Below, piece after piece: positions 1 to 6,248 of a DNA stretch of 11,121 nucleotides. Where the stretch lies: NCBI GenBank assembly GCA_028281485.1, contig JANQJT010000127.1, positions 1 to 11,121 of the forward strand, written 5' to 3'. The notes below the pieces were generated by a model. That model was not told the DNA's origin. It searched no databases and worked only from the letters and a program-made list of their open reading frames with translations. Position numbers and translations under genes: made by a program. The first letter of the stretch is position 1. Each line of letters opens with the position of its first letter. The stretch comes from Phycisphaeraceae bacterium. Its GTDB lineage: Bacteria; Planctomycetota; Phycisphaerae; Phycisphaerales; Zrk34.

Positions 1-482
1 GTCGCGATCGCCACGCGCTCCAAGCCGTGCTGCCCGACGGGGTGCTCCGCGGCGGTCGCGACGTTGTTGGACAGACAGAACCCCATCGCCTGAATCTTCT
101 CGGCGTGATGCCCCGGCGGCCGGCCCAAACTCATCGCACCCGCCACGTCCCCCGCCATCACCGCGTCCACCGCGCCCAACGCACCGCCCGCGCTCAGCAG
201 CGCGATCTCATAACTGGTGCCGCAGACCGGCGTGTCGGGGCAATCCATGATCCCAAGCCCGCTCGCACACGTCTCGCGCACGCGCTCGACGTACTTCGGC
301 CCGTGCACCGCGGTGATCCGGTCCACCGCCGCGGGCTGCGGCTCCAGGACCGCAAGCTCATCCATCAACCCGTTGCCCGACAGCTTCGTGTGAATCGCCC
401 GCAACCGATCCGACCGCTCGGGGTGGGCCGGGCCCGTGTCGTGTTGAAGGTATCGTTCGTCGTAGATCAGTCCGACGCTCAT
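1..482 (-). CDS. Histone deacetylase-like (AcuC/HDAC superfamily) protein, C-terminus cut by window edge
   Basis: Reading the minus strand from an ATG at 482-480 gives 160 codons with no stop before the left edge, so only the N-terminal part is present (family members are usually 300-380 residues). The start MSVGLIYDERYLQHDTG is followed by the family motif HPERSDRL (residues 20-27). The active-site block RPPGHHAE (121-128) contains the tandem histidines H125 and H126 used in catalysis, and MGFCLSNNVA follows at 133-142. The sequence ends as the strand leading to the zinc-binding DVHHG loop begins, so the metal ligands lie outside the window. The family are zinc amidohydrolases that remove acetyl groups from lysine side chains, small acetylated amines or acetoin-pathway proteins; the substrate here cannot be told. 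It is cytoplasmic, with no signal peptide. It is divergent from the next gene with only about 6 bp between starts. Family assignment is strong, exact function is not. Confidence 0.93.
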   Translation of the reverse strand, partial: MSVGLIYDERYLQHDTGPAHPERSDRLRAIHTKLSGNGLMDELAVLEPQPAAVDRITAVHGPKYVERVRETCASGLGIMDCPDTPVCGTSYEIALLSAGGALGAVDAVMAGDVAGAMSLGRPPGHHAEKIQAMGFCLSNNVATAAEHPVGQHGLERVAIA

Positions 483-488
483 GCCCCG

Positions 489-1178
489 ATGATACACACG
501 CTGGCACTTTCCGCCACAACCCCGTACCGTTTGCCTGTGCAGTGGAACGCCGCCCATCTCGTCGAATCCGTCACCGCCGCGCTGCGCCGCCAAGCCGACG
601 AAGACAACCTCGAGCAGGCCGTCTACTCCATCGACACCCGCGACGAACTCGAGCTGCACCCGCTGATCCAAGACGCCCTGCGCGACGCGGGCTACGGCGT
701 TCACCCCGAGCAGCGCTACCCCGCCGACCGCACCCGCCGCCGCAAGTCCGAAGGCAAGCGCTGCGACATCGTCCTCACGCCCGACGACCGCGCGCTGATG
801 GAACCGGACGTGGAGACCACGCTCTTCGCCCCGCCCGACGCCGTCGTGCTCGAAGCCGCGTTCTGGCTGGAGATCAAGACCGTCAGTCAGTTCACCACCG
901 AAGGCCCGTTCGCGCGTTACGCGGCCGAGATGCTCAGCCCCGTCTCACAGGACATCAAGAAGATGGCATCCGACCCGCTGATCTACCACGCCGGCCTGAT
1001 CCTCATCCTCTTTACCGCCGACCGGCGCACCGCCGAGCACGACCTGGCCGCGTGGGAATCCCGCACGCTCAAGCGCGGCTACCCCGTCGCGCCGCCCATC
1101 ACGCGCGGCTTCGACACAACCGACCGCCTCGGCAACGCACGCTGCACCGTCGCACTCTTCCCCGTCCGCAGGCTGTAA
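489..1178 (+). CDS. Hypothetical protein with PD-(D/E)XK nuclease-type signature
   Basis: No named family is recognised. The 229-residue product shows the order of elements typical of the PD-(D/E)XK nuclease fold: a helix with acidic residues (RDELELHPLIQDAL, 51-64), a strand GYGVHPEQRYP (68-78), an aspartate on the next strand (RCDIVL, D93), then after a loop a strand LEIKTV (127-132) giving E128-x-K130. A helix with SQDIKKMASDP (153-163) and a hydrophobic strand (LILILFT, 170-176) follow. Such folds occur in restriction enzymes, repair nucleases and non-catalytic relatives. No methylase, helicase or specificity gene is nearby, so its role is open. It has no signal peptide or membrane span. 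The ATG at 489 is the first in-frame start not overlapping the divergent deacetylase gene; TTG at 531 or GTG at 537 are possible and would leave promoter space. No ribosome binding site decides this. It converges on fliM with a 21-bp gap. Confidence 0.8.
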   Translation: MIHTLALSATTPYRLPVQWNAAHLVESVTAALRRQADEDNLEQAVYSIDTRDELELHPLIQDALRDAGYGVHPEQRYPADRTRRRKSEGKRCDIVLTPDDRALMEPDVETTLFAPPDAVVLEAAFWLEIKTVSQFTTEGPFARYAAEMLSPVSQDIKKMASDPLIYHAGLILILFTADRRTAEHDLAAWESRTLKRGYPVAPPITRGFDTTDRLGNARCTVALFPVRRL

Positions 1179-1199
1179 CAAGAACCCCCGACGAACCGA

Positions 1200-2228
1200 T
1201 CACACACGATCCTTCGGATCGACCTGGCGGATGACCTGGATCGCACGCTTGCCCTTGTGTTGGCCGAGGTGCGCCAGGTACTTCGGCCGACCCTCCACGC
1301 ACAGCACGACCGGCTGACTGGCCGACTTCTCCGTCACCACGATGTCGCCCGGCGACATGTTGACCAGGTCGCCCACCGTGATCGTCGTCTTCGCCAGCAG
1401 CGCCGTCGCGTTGATGCTCGCGCGGTCCAGGTTGGCCGTCACCTTCATCCGCGAGGTGTTGTCGGCCCTGTGGTGCTGCGGCGACTGCCACGCCTGGCTC
1501 GCAAGGTTCTCGATGATCGGCTCGATCACGTTGAACGGGATACACAAAGACATCGTGCCCGCGCGACCGCCCATCTTCAGCTCAAAGCCCACCACCACGA
1601 CCACCTCGTTCGGCGGAACGATCTGAACGAACTGCGGGTTCGACTCGGTCTGCTCCAGCTCAAACTGCACCGGGCACACGCCCTCCCACGCCTCGCTCAA
1701 CGCGACCATCGCGCGGTCCGTGATCTTGCCCACCAGCCGCTGCTCGATCACCGTCAGCGGACGCTGCGGGATAAACAGCTCCGCGTTCGATCCGCCCATC
1801 AAACGATCGATGATCGGGTAGATGATCAGCGGGCTGATCTCCAGACACACCTGACCCTCCAGCGGATCACAACCCAGCAGGTTGAAGCTCGTCGGGTTCG
1901 GCAGCGCATTGATGAACTCCCCGTAGGTCAGCTGCTCGATGCGCGCTACGCGCACCTCCACGATCGTCCGCAGGAACCCCGACAGCGACGCGCCCAGGTT
2001 CCGACCGAACCCCTCGTGCAGCGTCTGCAACGCGCGCATCTGGTCCTTGCTCACCCGCTCGGGACGCTTGAAGTCGTACGGATAGATCTCACTGAGTGAC
2101 GCGACGTCGCCCGTGCCCGTCGAGAAGCCCGCGTCGGCCCCCGACGCGGCATCCGCGGCCGCGTTGTCCCCGTCACCGACCGCCGCCAGCAGGGCATCGA
2201 CTTCATTCTGGTCAAGAACATCGCTCAT
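1200..2228 (-). CDS. fliM: Flagellar motor switch protein FliM
   Basis: FliM forms the middle ring of the cytoplasmic flagellar C-ring (switch complex), binding phosphorylated CheY and contacting FliG and FliN to set rotation direction. The 342-residue product has normal length. The N-terminal peptide with NEVDALL (8-14) matches the conserved CheY-P-binding segment. A variable linker follows (17-45), then the FliM middle domain (about 48-250) with LTYGEFINALPNPT (100-113) and the DRLMGGSN loop (141-148) expected at the FliG contact. The C-terminal SpoA/FliN-like domain spans about 265-336 (ITVGDLVNMSPGDIV, then GRPKYLAHLG). The ATG at 2228-2226 has an AAGGT ribosome binding site 6 nt upstream. 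The gene stands alone, with no fliL, fliN or export genes beside it. A small CGATCC/GGATCG inverted repeat lies over the last codons, with no T-run. Identification is secure. Confidence 0.97.
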   Translation of the reverse strand: MSDVLDQNEVDALLAAVGDGDNAAADAASGADAGFSTGTGDVASLSEIYPYDFKRPERVSKDQMRALQTLHEGFGRNLGASLSGFLRTIVEVRVARIEQLTYGEFINALPNPTSFNLLGCDPLEGQVCLEISPLIIYPIIDRLMGGSNAELFIPQRPLTVIEQRLVGKITDRAMVALSEAWEGVCPVQFELEQTESNPQFVQIVPPNEVVVVVGFELKMGGRAGTMSLCIPFNVIEPIIENLASQAWQSPQHHRADNTSRMKVTANLDRASINATALLAKTTITVGDLVNMSPGDIVVTEKSASQPVVLCVEGRPKYLAHLGQHKGKRAIQVIRQVDPKDRV

Positions 2229-2395
2229 ACCGTTACCTTATCGGACAAATTCGCCCCTCCGCTTCACTCCCCGAATCACCCGATTCTAACCGAAAAATCG
2301 GGAATCAATCCCTCCACACAGGCACTGCTACTACCGCGGATCAACCGGATAATCCGCCCCCAAAGCCCGAAACCCCCACTTACGGAGATTCCAAC
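2229..2395. promoter_or_regulatory. Divergent control region between fliM and the thioredoxin gene, with two inverted repeats
   Basis: This 167-bp region separates two divergent genes and must hold both promoters. It contains two imperfect palindromes of similar design: CCCGATT/AATCGGG (2279-2285 and 2296-2302, 10-nt spacer) and GCGGAT/ATCCGC (2336-2341 and 2352-2357, 10-nt spacer). A TAGAAT hexamer on the minus strand (2288-2283), 54 nt before the fliM start, could be its -10 box and lies in the first palindrome. GATAAT (2348-2353) on the plus strand sits in the spacer of the second and could be the -10 of the thioredoxin gene. No convincing -35 box accompanies either. The palindromes could be operators or RNA hairpins; this is inference. 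Confidence 0.35.
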
Positions 2396-2872
2396 ATGAC
2401 CACCCGCAAGTTCGCTTTAGCCGCCCTGCCCGTCCTGGCGATCGCCCTCATCGCCACCTTCTCCATCGCCCAGAGCGAAACAAAGCCCAAGCCCGCCGAC
2501 ACCCCCACCATCATCGCCATCAAGTTCCACGCCGACTGGTGCGGCTCCTGCAAGACCGTCAGCCCCATCGTCAACGACCTGACCAACAAGCTCGACACCA
2601 AACCCGTCCTCTTCGTCACCCTGGACATGACCACCCAGTCCACCCGCAAGCAGGCCGAGTACCTCGCCGCCTCGCTGGGCATCGGAAACATCTGGCCGCA
2701 GTACGGCAAGACGACCGGCAAGGTCCTGCTGTTCGACGCCAAGACCAGACAGATCGTCGGCAAGCTCGACAAGACCATGGACATCAAGCAGATGGGCGCC
2801 GCGATCAACGACGCCATCGCCGCCGCCGAGCACGCCCACCACGGCCACAGCCACGATGGTCACGGCCACTAA
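2396..2872 (+). CDS. Secreted thioredoxin-fold protein with histidine-rich C-terminal tail
   Basis: The 158-residue product starts with MTTRK and a hydrophobic stretch (6-24) ending near SIAQS, a likely signal peptide or N-terminal anchor, so the protein should act in the periplasm. The thioredoxin active site is FHADWCGSCK (44-53), with C49 and C52. The rest of the fold is visible: strand VLFVTLDM (71-78), a helix ending EYLAASLGI, and strand KVLLFDA (109-115). Where thioredoxins carry the cis-proline before that last strand (I-P-T), this protein reads T107-G108-K109, and roughly 8 extra residues (around 98-106) precede it. The last 13 residues hold seven histidines (H146-H158) in a Gly/Ser/Asp-spaced tail, suggesting metal binding. 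The ATG at 2396 is supported by CGGAG (2383-2387), 8 nt upstream. It lies 55 bp before dsbD on the same strand, so the two are probably functionally linked. An exact substrate cannot be assigned. Confidence 0.9.
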   Translation: MTTRKFALAALPVLAIALIATFSIAQSETKPKPADTPTIIAIKFHADWCGSCKTVSPIVNDLTNKLDTKPVLFVTLDMTTQSTRKQAEYLAASLGIGNIWPQYGKTTGKVLLFDAKTRQIVGKLDKTMDIKQMGAAINDAIAAAEHAHHGHSHDGHGH

Positions 2873-2892
2873 AGCGGTCCCCCGCGTTCCAC

Positions 2893-2901
2893 GTTAGAAT
2901 C
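2893..2901 (+). promoter_or_regulatory. Possible -10 element upstream of dsbD (GTTAGAATC)
   Basis: In the 55-bp gap between the thioredoxin gene and dsbD, TAGAAT at 2895-2900 resembles a -10 box and ends 27 nt before the dsbD start. The same nine bases, GTTAGAATC, occur on the minus strand ahead of fliM (2290-2282). No matching -35 sequence is present, so dsbD may have its own weak promoter in addition to read-through from the upstream gene. Confidence 0.25.
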
Positions 2902-2927
2902 TGTTGCAATAGCAGGAACCCTATCCC

Positions 2928-4730
2928 ATGCGCCTTTCACTCACCTCCGTCATCACCGCCTGTCTGTTCACCCTGCTCGCGGCGCGCGCCCACGCACAGA
3001 CCGTCACCGTCACCCCCACCGCCAGTCACACGGGCGCCGCGCCCGGCGGACAACTCATCCTCGCCGTCACCTTCGACATCGCCCCCGGCTACCACATCCA
3101 ACCCAACCAACCCCACACCGATTGGCAGATCCCCACCACCGTCGAGCTGATCGACCTGCCCGAAGGCATCTACGCCGGCGACATCCAGTGGCCCCCGCTG
3201 CACCCCGCCCTCTACGACGCCGGCAACGGCCCCGAGCCCTTCGACTTCTTCATCGGCAAGGCCACCGTCTTCATCAAGCTCTCCGTCTCCGCCGACACAC
3301 CGCACGGCCAATACCCCTTCACCATCAAAACCCTCCACCAGGCCTGCGACGACGTCACCTGCGAGCTCCCCGAAACCATCCACCACCCCTTCACGCTCCT
3401 TGTCACCGCCGACGCCGCCTCCATCACGACCGCCAACACCGAGCTGTTCGAGCAGTACACCGGCGTATCACCCGACGACCAGCCGCTGCGCTTCAACCTG
3501 TTCGGCTGGTCGTGGCAGATCACCCCATCGCTGGGCGCGCTGCTCGCCATCGCCGCACTCGGCGGCTTCCTGCTCAACTTCACCCCCTGCGTCCTGCCCA
3601 TGATCCCCATCAAGGTGCTCGGCTTCAGCAAGACCGCCGAACACAAACGCGGCGCCGTCTTCCTCGGAGGCGTGATGAGCCTCGGTGTCGTCGCCTTCTG
3701 GCTGGGCATCGGCGTGGCCATCTCCATGGTCACAGGGTTTGACGCGGTCAACGAACTGTTCCAGTACACCGAGTTCAACATCATCGTCGGCCTGCTCATC
3801 GTCCTCATGGGCCTCGGCGTGTTCGGCCTGTTCACCGCACGCCTGCCCCAGTGGGTCTACCGCATCAACCCCACACAGGACACCATCCACGGCTCGTTCG
3901 GCTTCGGCATCATGACCGCCGTGCTCTCCACCCCCTGCACCGCGCCGTTCATGGGCACCGCCGCCGCGTGGGCCGCCAAGCAAACACCCGCCGTCACCCT
4001 CGCCGTCTTCGCCGCCATCGGACTCGGCATGGCCCTGCCCTACTTCCTGCTCACCGTCTTCCCCAAGCTCCTCGAACGCCTGCCCAGGACCGGCCCGGCC
4101 AGCGAACTGATCAAACGCGTCATGGGCCTGCTCATGATCGCCGCCGGCTGCTACTTCCTCGGCACCGGCATCAGCAGCGAGCTGTCCACACCACCCGACC
4201 CCGCCTCCAAGCTCTACTGGCTCCCCGTGTTCGGCTTCATCGCCGCCGCCGGTGTCTACCTCGCCACCAACACCTTCAAGATCACCCGACGCCCCGTCCC
4301 GCGCGTCGTCTTCGGTGTGCTCGGCACCGTCACGTTCGTCGTCGCGGTCACACTCACCAACGCCTTCATCAAGCCCAGCCCCGTCAACTGGATCTACTAC
4401 ACCCCCGAGCGCCTCGCCCAGGCACGCGACGAGGGAAAGACCATCGTGCTCGACTTCACCGCCGACTGGTGCCTCAACTGCCACGCCCTCGAACACGCCA
4501 TCCTCAATCACAGCTCCGTCTACACCCAGCTCAACGCAGACCACGTCGCCCCCTTCAAGGTCGACATCACCCGTTACGAACCCGCCCAGCAACTGCTGTC
4601 CGAAGTCGGCTCAGCCACCATCCCCCTGTTCATCATTGAAGACCCCGCCGGCAACAGCGTCTTCCGCGCCGACAACTACACACGCAGGCAGGTCATCGAC
4701 GCGCTGCAATCAGCTACGCCCGGAAGCTGA
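2928..4730 (+). CDS. dsbD: Thiol:disulfide interchange protein DsbD (three-domain transmembrane reductase)
   Basis: DsbD moves electrons from cytoplasmic thioredoxin across the inner membrane to periplasmic disulfide proteins. The 600-residue product has all three expected parts. A signal peptide (1-24, cleavage near AHAQ) leads the periplasmic alpha domain (about 25-175) with the cysteine pair C140 and C145 (QACDDVTCELPE). The membrane core (about 200-480) has eight predicted spans with the paired cysteines C221 (FTPCVLPMIPIKVLGF) and C337 (STPCTAPFMG). The C-terminal thioredoxin-like gamma domain (about 485-600) has TADWCLNCH with C515 and C518, and ATIPLF supplies a cis-proline. All six redox cysteines are present, so it should be active. 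ATG at 2928 fits the signal peptide; AGGA lies about 11 nt upstream. It follows the His-tailed thioredoxin and converges on the kinase. ScsB-type copper-tolerance relatives share this layout and cannot be excluded. Confidence 0.96.
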   Translation: MRLSLTSVITACLFTLLAARAHAQTVTVTPTASHTGAAPGGQLILAVTFDIAPGYHIQPNQPHTDWQIPTTVELIDLPEGIYAGDIQWPPLHPALYDAGNGPEPFDFFIGKATVFIKLSVSADTPHGQYPFTIKTLHQACDDVTCELPETIHHPFTLLVTADAASITTANTELFEQYTGVSPDDQPLRFNLFGWSWQITPSLGALLAIAALGGFLLNFTPCVLPMIPIKVLGFSKTAEHKRGAVFLGGVMSLGVVAFWLGIGVAISMVTGFDAVNELFQYTEFNIIVGLLIVLMGLGVFGLFTARLPQWVYRINPTQDTIHGSFGFGIMTAVLSTPCTAPFMGTAAAWAAKQTPAVTLAVFAAIGLGMALPYFLLTVFPKLLERLPRTGPASELIKRVMGLLMIAAGCYFLGTGISSELSTPPDPASKLYWLPVFGFIAAAGVYLATNTFKITRRPVPRVVFGVLGTVTFVVAVTLTNAFIKPSPVNWIYYTPERLAQARDEGKTIVLDFTADWCLNCHALEHAILNHSSVYTQLNADHVAPFKVDITRYEPAQQLLSEVGSATIPLFIIEDPAGNSVFRADNYTRRQVIDALQSATPGS

Positions 4731-4736
4731 GCGCAC

Positions 4737-4760
4737 AAAAAAAGACCGGCCCAGCCGATC
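4737..4760 (-). terminator. Intrinsic terminator of the kinase gene
   Basis: Read on the minus strand, GATCGGC, loop TGG and GCCGGTC form a 7-bp stem with one G-U pair (4760-4744), followed directly by seven Ts (4743-4737). This is a classic rho-independent terminator about 50 bp beyond the kinase stop. On the plus strand the T-run is an A-run on the wrong side, so the element should not terminate dsbD transcripts in the same way. Confidence 0.75.
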
Positions 4761-4795
4761 CATCGCAACCTACACCTTGCTAGAAACCTACTTCC

Positions 4796-4809
4796 GGGGG
4801 GGGCGGGGG
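4796..4809. repeat. Guanine homopolymer tract (G8-C-G5)
   Basis: Eight consecutive Gs, one C and five Gs lie immediately beyond the stop codon of the kinase gene (TAA, minus strand, 4812-4810), in the short convergent gap between dsbD and the kinase. The kinase mRNA would carry the C-rich complement. It may be a slippage hotspot or a quadruplex-prone site on the plus strand, and is also a place where base calls can be wrong by one or two. Confidence 0.8.
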
Positions 4810-6072
4810 TTAGTCGCCCATGAAGACGATCATCGCGATCACAACCAACAACAGGTTGATCGCCACCGAGATCACAAACGCCCAGAACAGCGGGCTCTCC
4901 GTCATCGGCGGCGTGCTCGGCGTCTCCACGAGCTGTGTCTCGGCCTTGCTCTCGATGCTCGCCAGGTGAGACAGGTCGAACTTCTTACGCGCCTGAAGCG
5001 GCGCACTGCCCTCGGCCACCGATCGCAGGTCCGCCAGCAAGCCCGCGGTGTTGTCGTACCGCTCATCGCGATCCTTGGCCATCATGACCTCGATGATCTC
5101 GCTCACCCCCGTGCTCAATTGATCGTTCAGATGGTCCGGCGGAACCAGCGGTTCTTTCAGGTGCTTGTGCATCACCGCCGACGGGTTCGGCCCGTCGAAC
5201 GGAACCTTGCCGGTCACCATGTGGTAGAACGTCGCGCCCAGACCGTAGATGTCGGCGCGGAAGTCGATGTCCACGTCGCCGCGGATCTGCTCCGGCGCGA
5301 TGTAGTACGGCGTGCCGTACGCCTTGCCCGCCTCGGCCTGCGCCGCCTGCTTGTCGGAAATCTCACGCGCCAGACCCATGTCGGCCAGCTTCGCGACCCC
5401 CGCCTTGGTGATCATGATGTTCTTCGGCTTCACGTCGCGGTGCATGAAACCGTGCGTGTGCGCGTGCTGCAACGCGTCGGCCACCGCGATGATGATCTGC
5501 AGCGCCTCCGTCTCTTCGTAAGGCCCCTGCTTCGACAGCGCGTCGTAAACCGTGTGCCCCTCCACGAACTCCATCACGAAGTAGTGATGATCGCCCGCCT
5601 GGCCCACGTCGATCGCCTGCACGATGTTCGGGTGATTCAGCTTCGCCGCCGCACGACCCTCAGCGTAAAAACGCTCGACAAACTGCGGGTCCGACATGAA
5701 CTTCTGCGGCAGCACCTTGATCGCCACCGTCCGGTCCAGCGATAGCTGCCTGGCCTTGAACACCGTCGCCATCGCACCCGCGCCGATCCGACCCAGCAGC
5801 TTGTACCCCGGGATCTGCTGCGTGCCGCGCGAGGCTTCCACCTCCTGCCGCACACGATCGATCTGCGACTCGGTCACAAACCCGTGCGTCACCAGCAGGT
5901 CCGCCAGCGACTGACCGGCCTGCGGCTCGCCGTGCTTCCGCTTGAGCTGACACCCCTCCACCTCCTCGTTGGTCGCCAGCCCCTGTTCCACGACAAGACG
6001 GCCCAGCAACGTATCGAAGCTGGTCGAGCCGGCTAAGCTCGATGAGTTTTGACTGGAGGGCTGTTCAGCCAT
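4810..6072 (-). CDS. Membrane-anchored serine/threonine protein kinase with N-terminal MshEN/GspE-like module
   Basis: A 420-residue Hanks-type kinase. Residues 22-46 and 55-79 form two similar motifs (LLGRLVVEQGLATNEEV and SLADLLVTHGFVTESQI) resembling the tandem MshEN/GspE N-terminal repeats. The kinase domain spans about 88-355: glycine loop GRIGAGAMATVF (94-105), AIKV with lysine K119, helix-C glutamate E138, catalytic loop HRDVKPKN (211-218) with D213, DMG in place of DFG (D231), GTPYYIAPEQ (253-262) and D274 in FRADIYGLG. All catalytic residues are present. A linker leads to one C-terminal membrane span (about 394-417), so the kinase faces the cytoplasm as a tail-anchored protein without an extracellular sensor domain. 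The ATG at 6072 has AGGAA 9 nt upstream; a GTG two codons earlier (6078) is the alternative. It is divergent from the ABC operon and ends in its own terminator. Targets are unknown. Confidence 0.93.
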   Translation of the reverse strand: MAEQPSSQNSSSLAGSTSFDTLLGRLVVEQGLATNEEVEGCQLKRKHGEPQAGQSLADLLVTHGFVTESQIDRVRQEVEASRGTQQIPGYKLLGRIGAGAMATVFKARQLSLDRTVAIKVLPQKFMSDPQFVERFYAEGRAAAKLNHPNIVQAIDVGQAGDHHYFVMEFVEGHTVYDALSKQGPYEETEALQIIIAVADALQHAHTHGFMHRDVKPKNIMITKAGVAKLADMGLAREISDKQAAQAEAGKAYGTPYYIAPEQIRGDVDIDFRADIYGLGATFYHMVTGKVPFDGPNPSAVMHKHLKEPLVPPDHLNDQLSTGVSEIIEVMMAKDRDERYDNTAGLLADLRSVAEGSAPLQARKKFDLSHLASIESKAETQLVETPSTPPMTESPLFWAFVISVAINLLLVVIAMIVFMGD

Positions 6073-6145
6073 ACACACGGATTCCTGGGGTCACTACTGC
6101 TTGTTGCATCGGCTGTCGCAGAATCGCGGTTTACGTGCAGATATG

Positions 6146-6174
6146 AAAGTATGCCTCATTCCTTACACTGTCAA
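6146..6174 (-). promoter_or_regulatory. Candidate sigma70-type promoter of the kinase gene
   Basis: On the minus strand a perfect TTGACA (6174-6169) is followed after 17 bp by TACTTT (6151-6146), a partial match to TATAAT. Transcription would begin near 6138-6140, giving a leader of about 65 nt before the kinase ATG. Spacing and -35 are ideal, the -10 is poor. Confidence 0.4.
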
Positions 6175-6193
6175 TCATAGCCCCTCAATCCAC

Positions 6194-6242
6194 TTGACAT
6201 CAATATACGTCTCGAAGACCTTCTAGGGCCTATAAACCGAGG
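6194..6242 (+). promoter_or_regulatory. Upstream signals of the ABC operon: TTGACA, TATAAA and Shine-Dalgarno
   Basis: TTGACA occurs at 6194-6199 and TATAAA at 6231-6236, but they are 31 bp apart, too far for one sigma70 promoter; either could belong to a different pairing. The GAGG at 6239-6242 lies 6 nt before the ATG at 6249 and is a good ribosome binding site that fixes the ATPase start. TAGG-G-CCTA (6224-6232) is a small palindrome beside the TATAAA. Confidence 0.3.
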
Positions 6243-6248
6243 CACGCC

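Noticed and set aside
27..488. Upstream half of a long plus-strand frame reaching back from the PD-(D/E)XK gene
   Set aside because: It is antisense to the deacetylase gene, is Arg/His/Pro-rich without family motifs, and the opposite strand carries clear HDAC active-site motifs.
1207..1221. CGATCC-TTC-GGATCG inverted repeat as a terminator between the convergent genes
   Set aside because: It lies inside the last fliM codons and has no T-run on either strand, so it is probably coincidental.
1257..2099. 280-codon plus-strand open frame
   Set aside because: Antisense shadow of fliM; composition is Arg/His/Leu-rich and no domain is visible.
2096..2395. N-terminal 100-residue extension of the thioredoxin frame
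   Set aside because: It runs through the fliM start and the intergenic region, is Pro/Arg-rich, and the ATG at 2396 has a good ribosome binding site followed directly by a signal peptide.
3468..4592. 374-codon minus-strand open frame
   Set aside because: Antisense to dsbD; Gly/Glu/Asp-rich low-complexity product typical of shadow frames in GC-rich genes.
4252..5745. 497-codon plus-strand open frame
   Set aside because: It crosses from an alternative frame of dsbD through a terminator into antisense of the kinase; both real genes have complete catalytic motifs.
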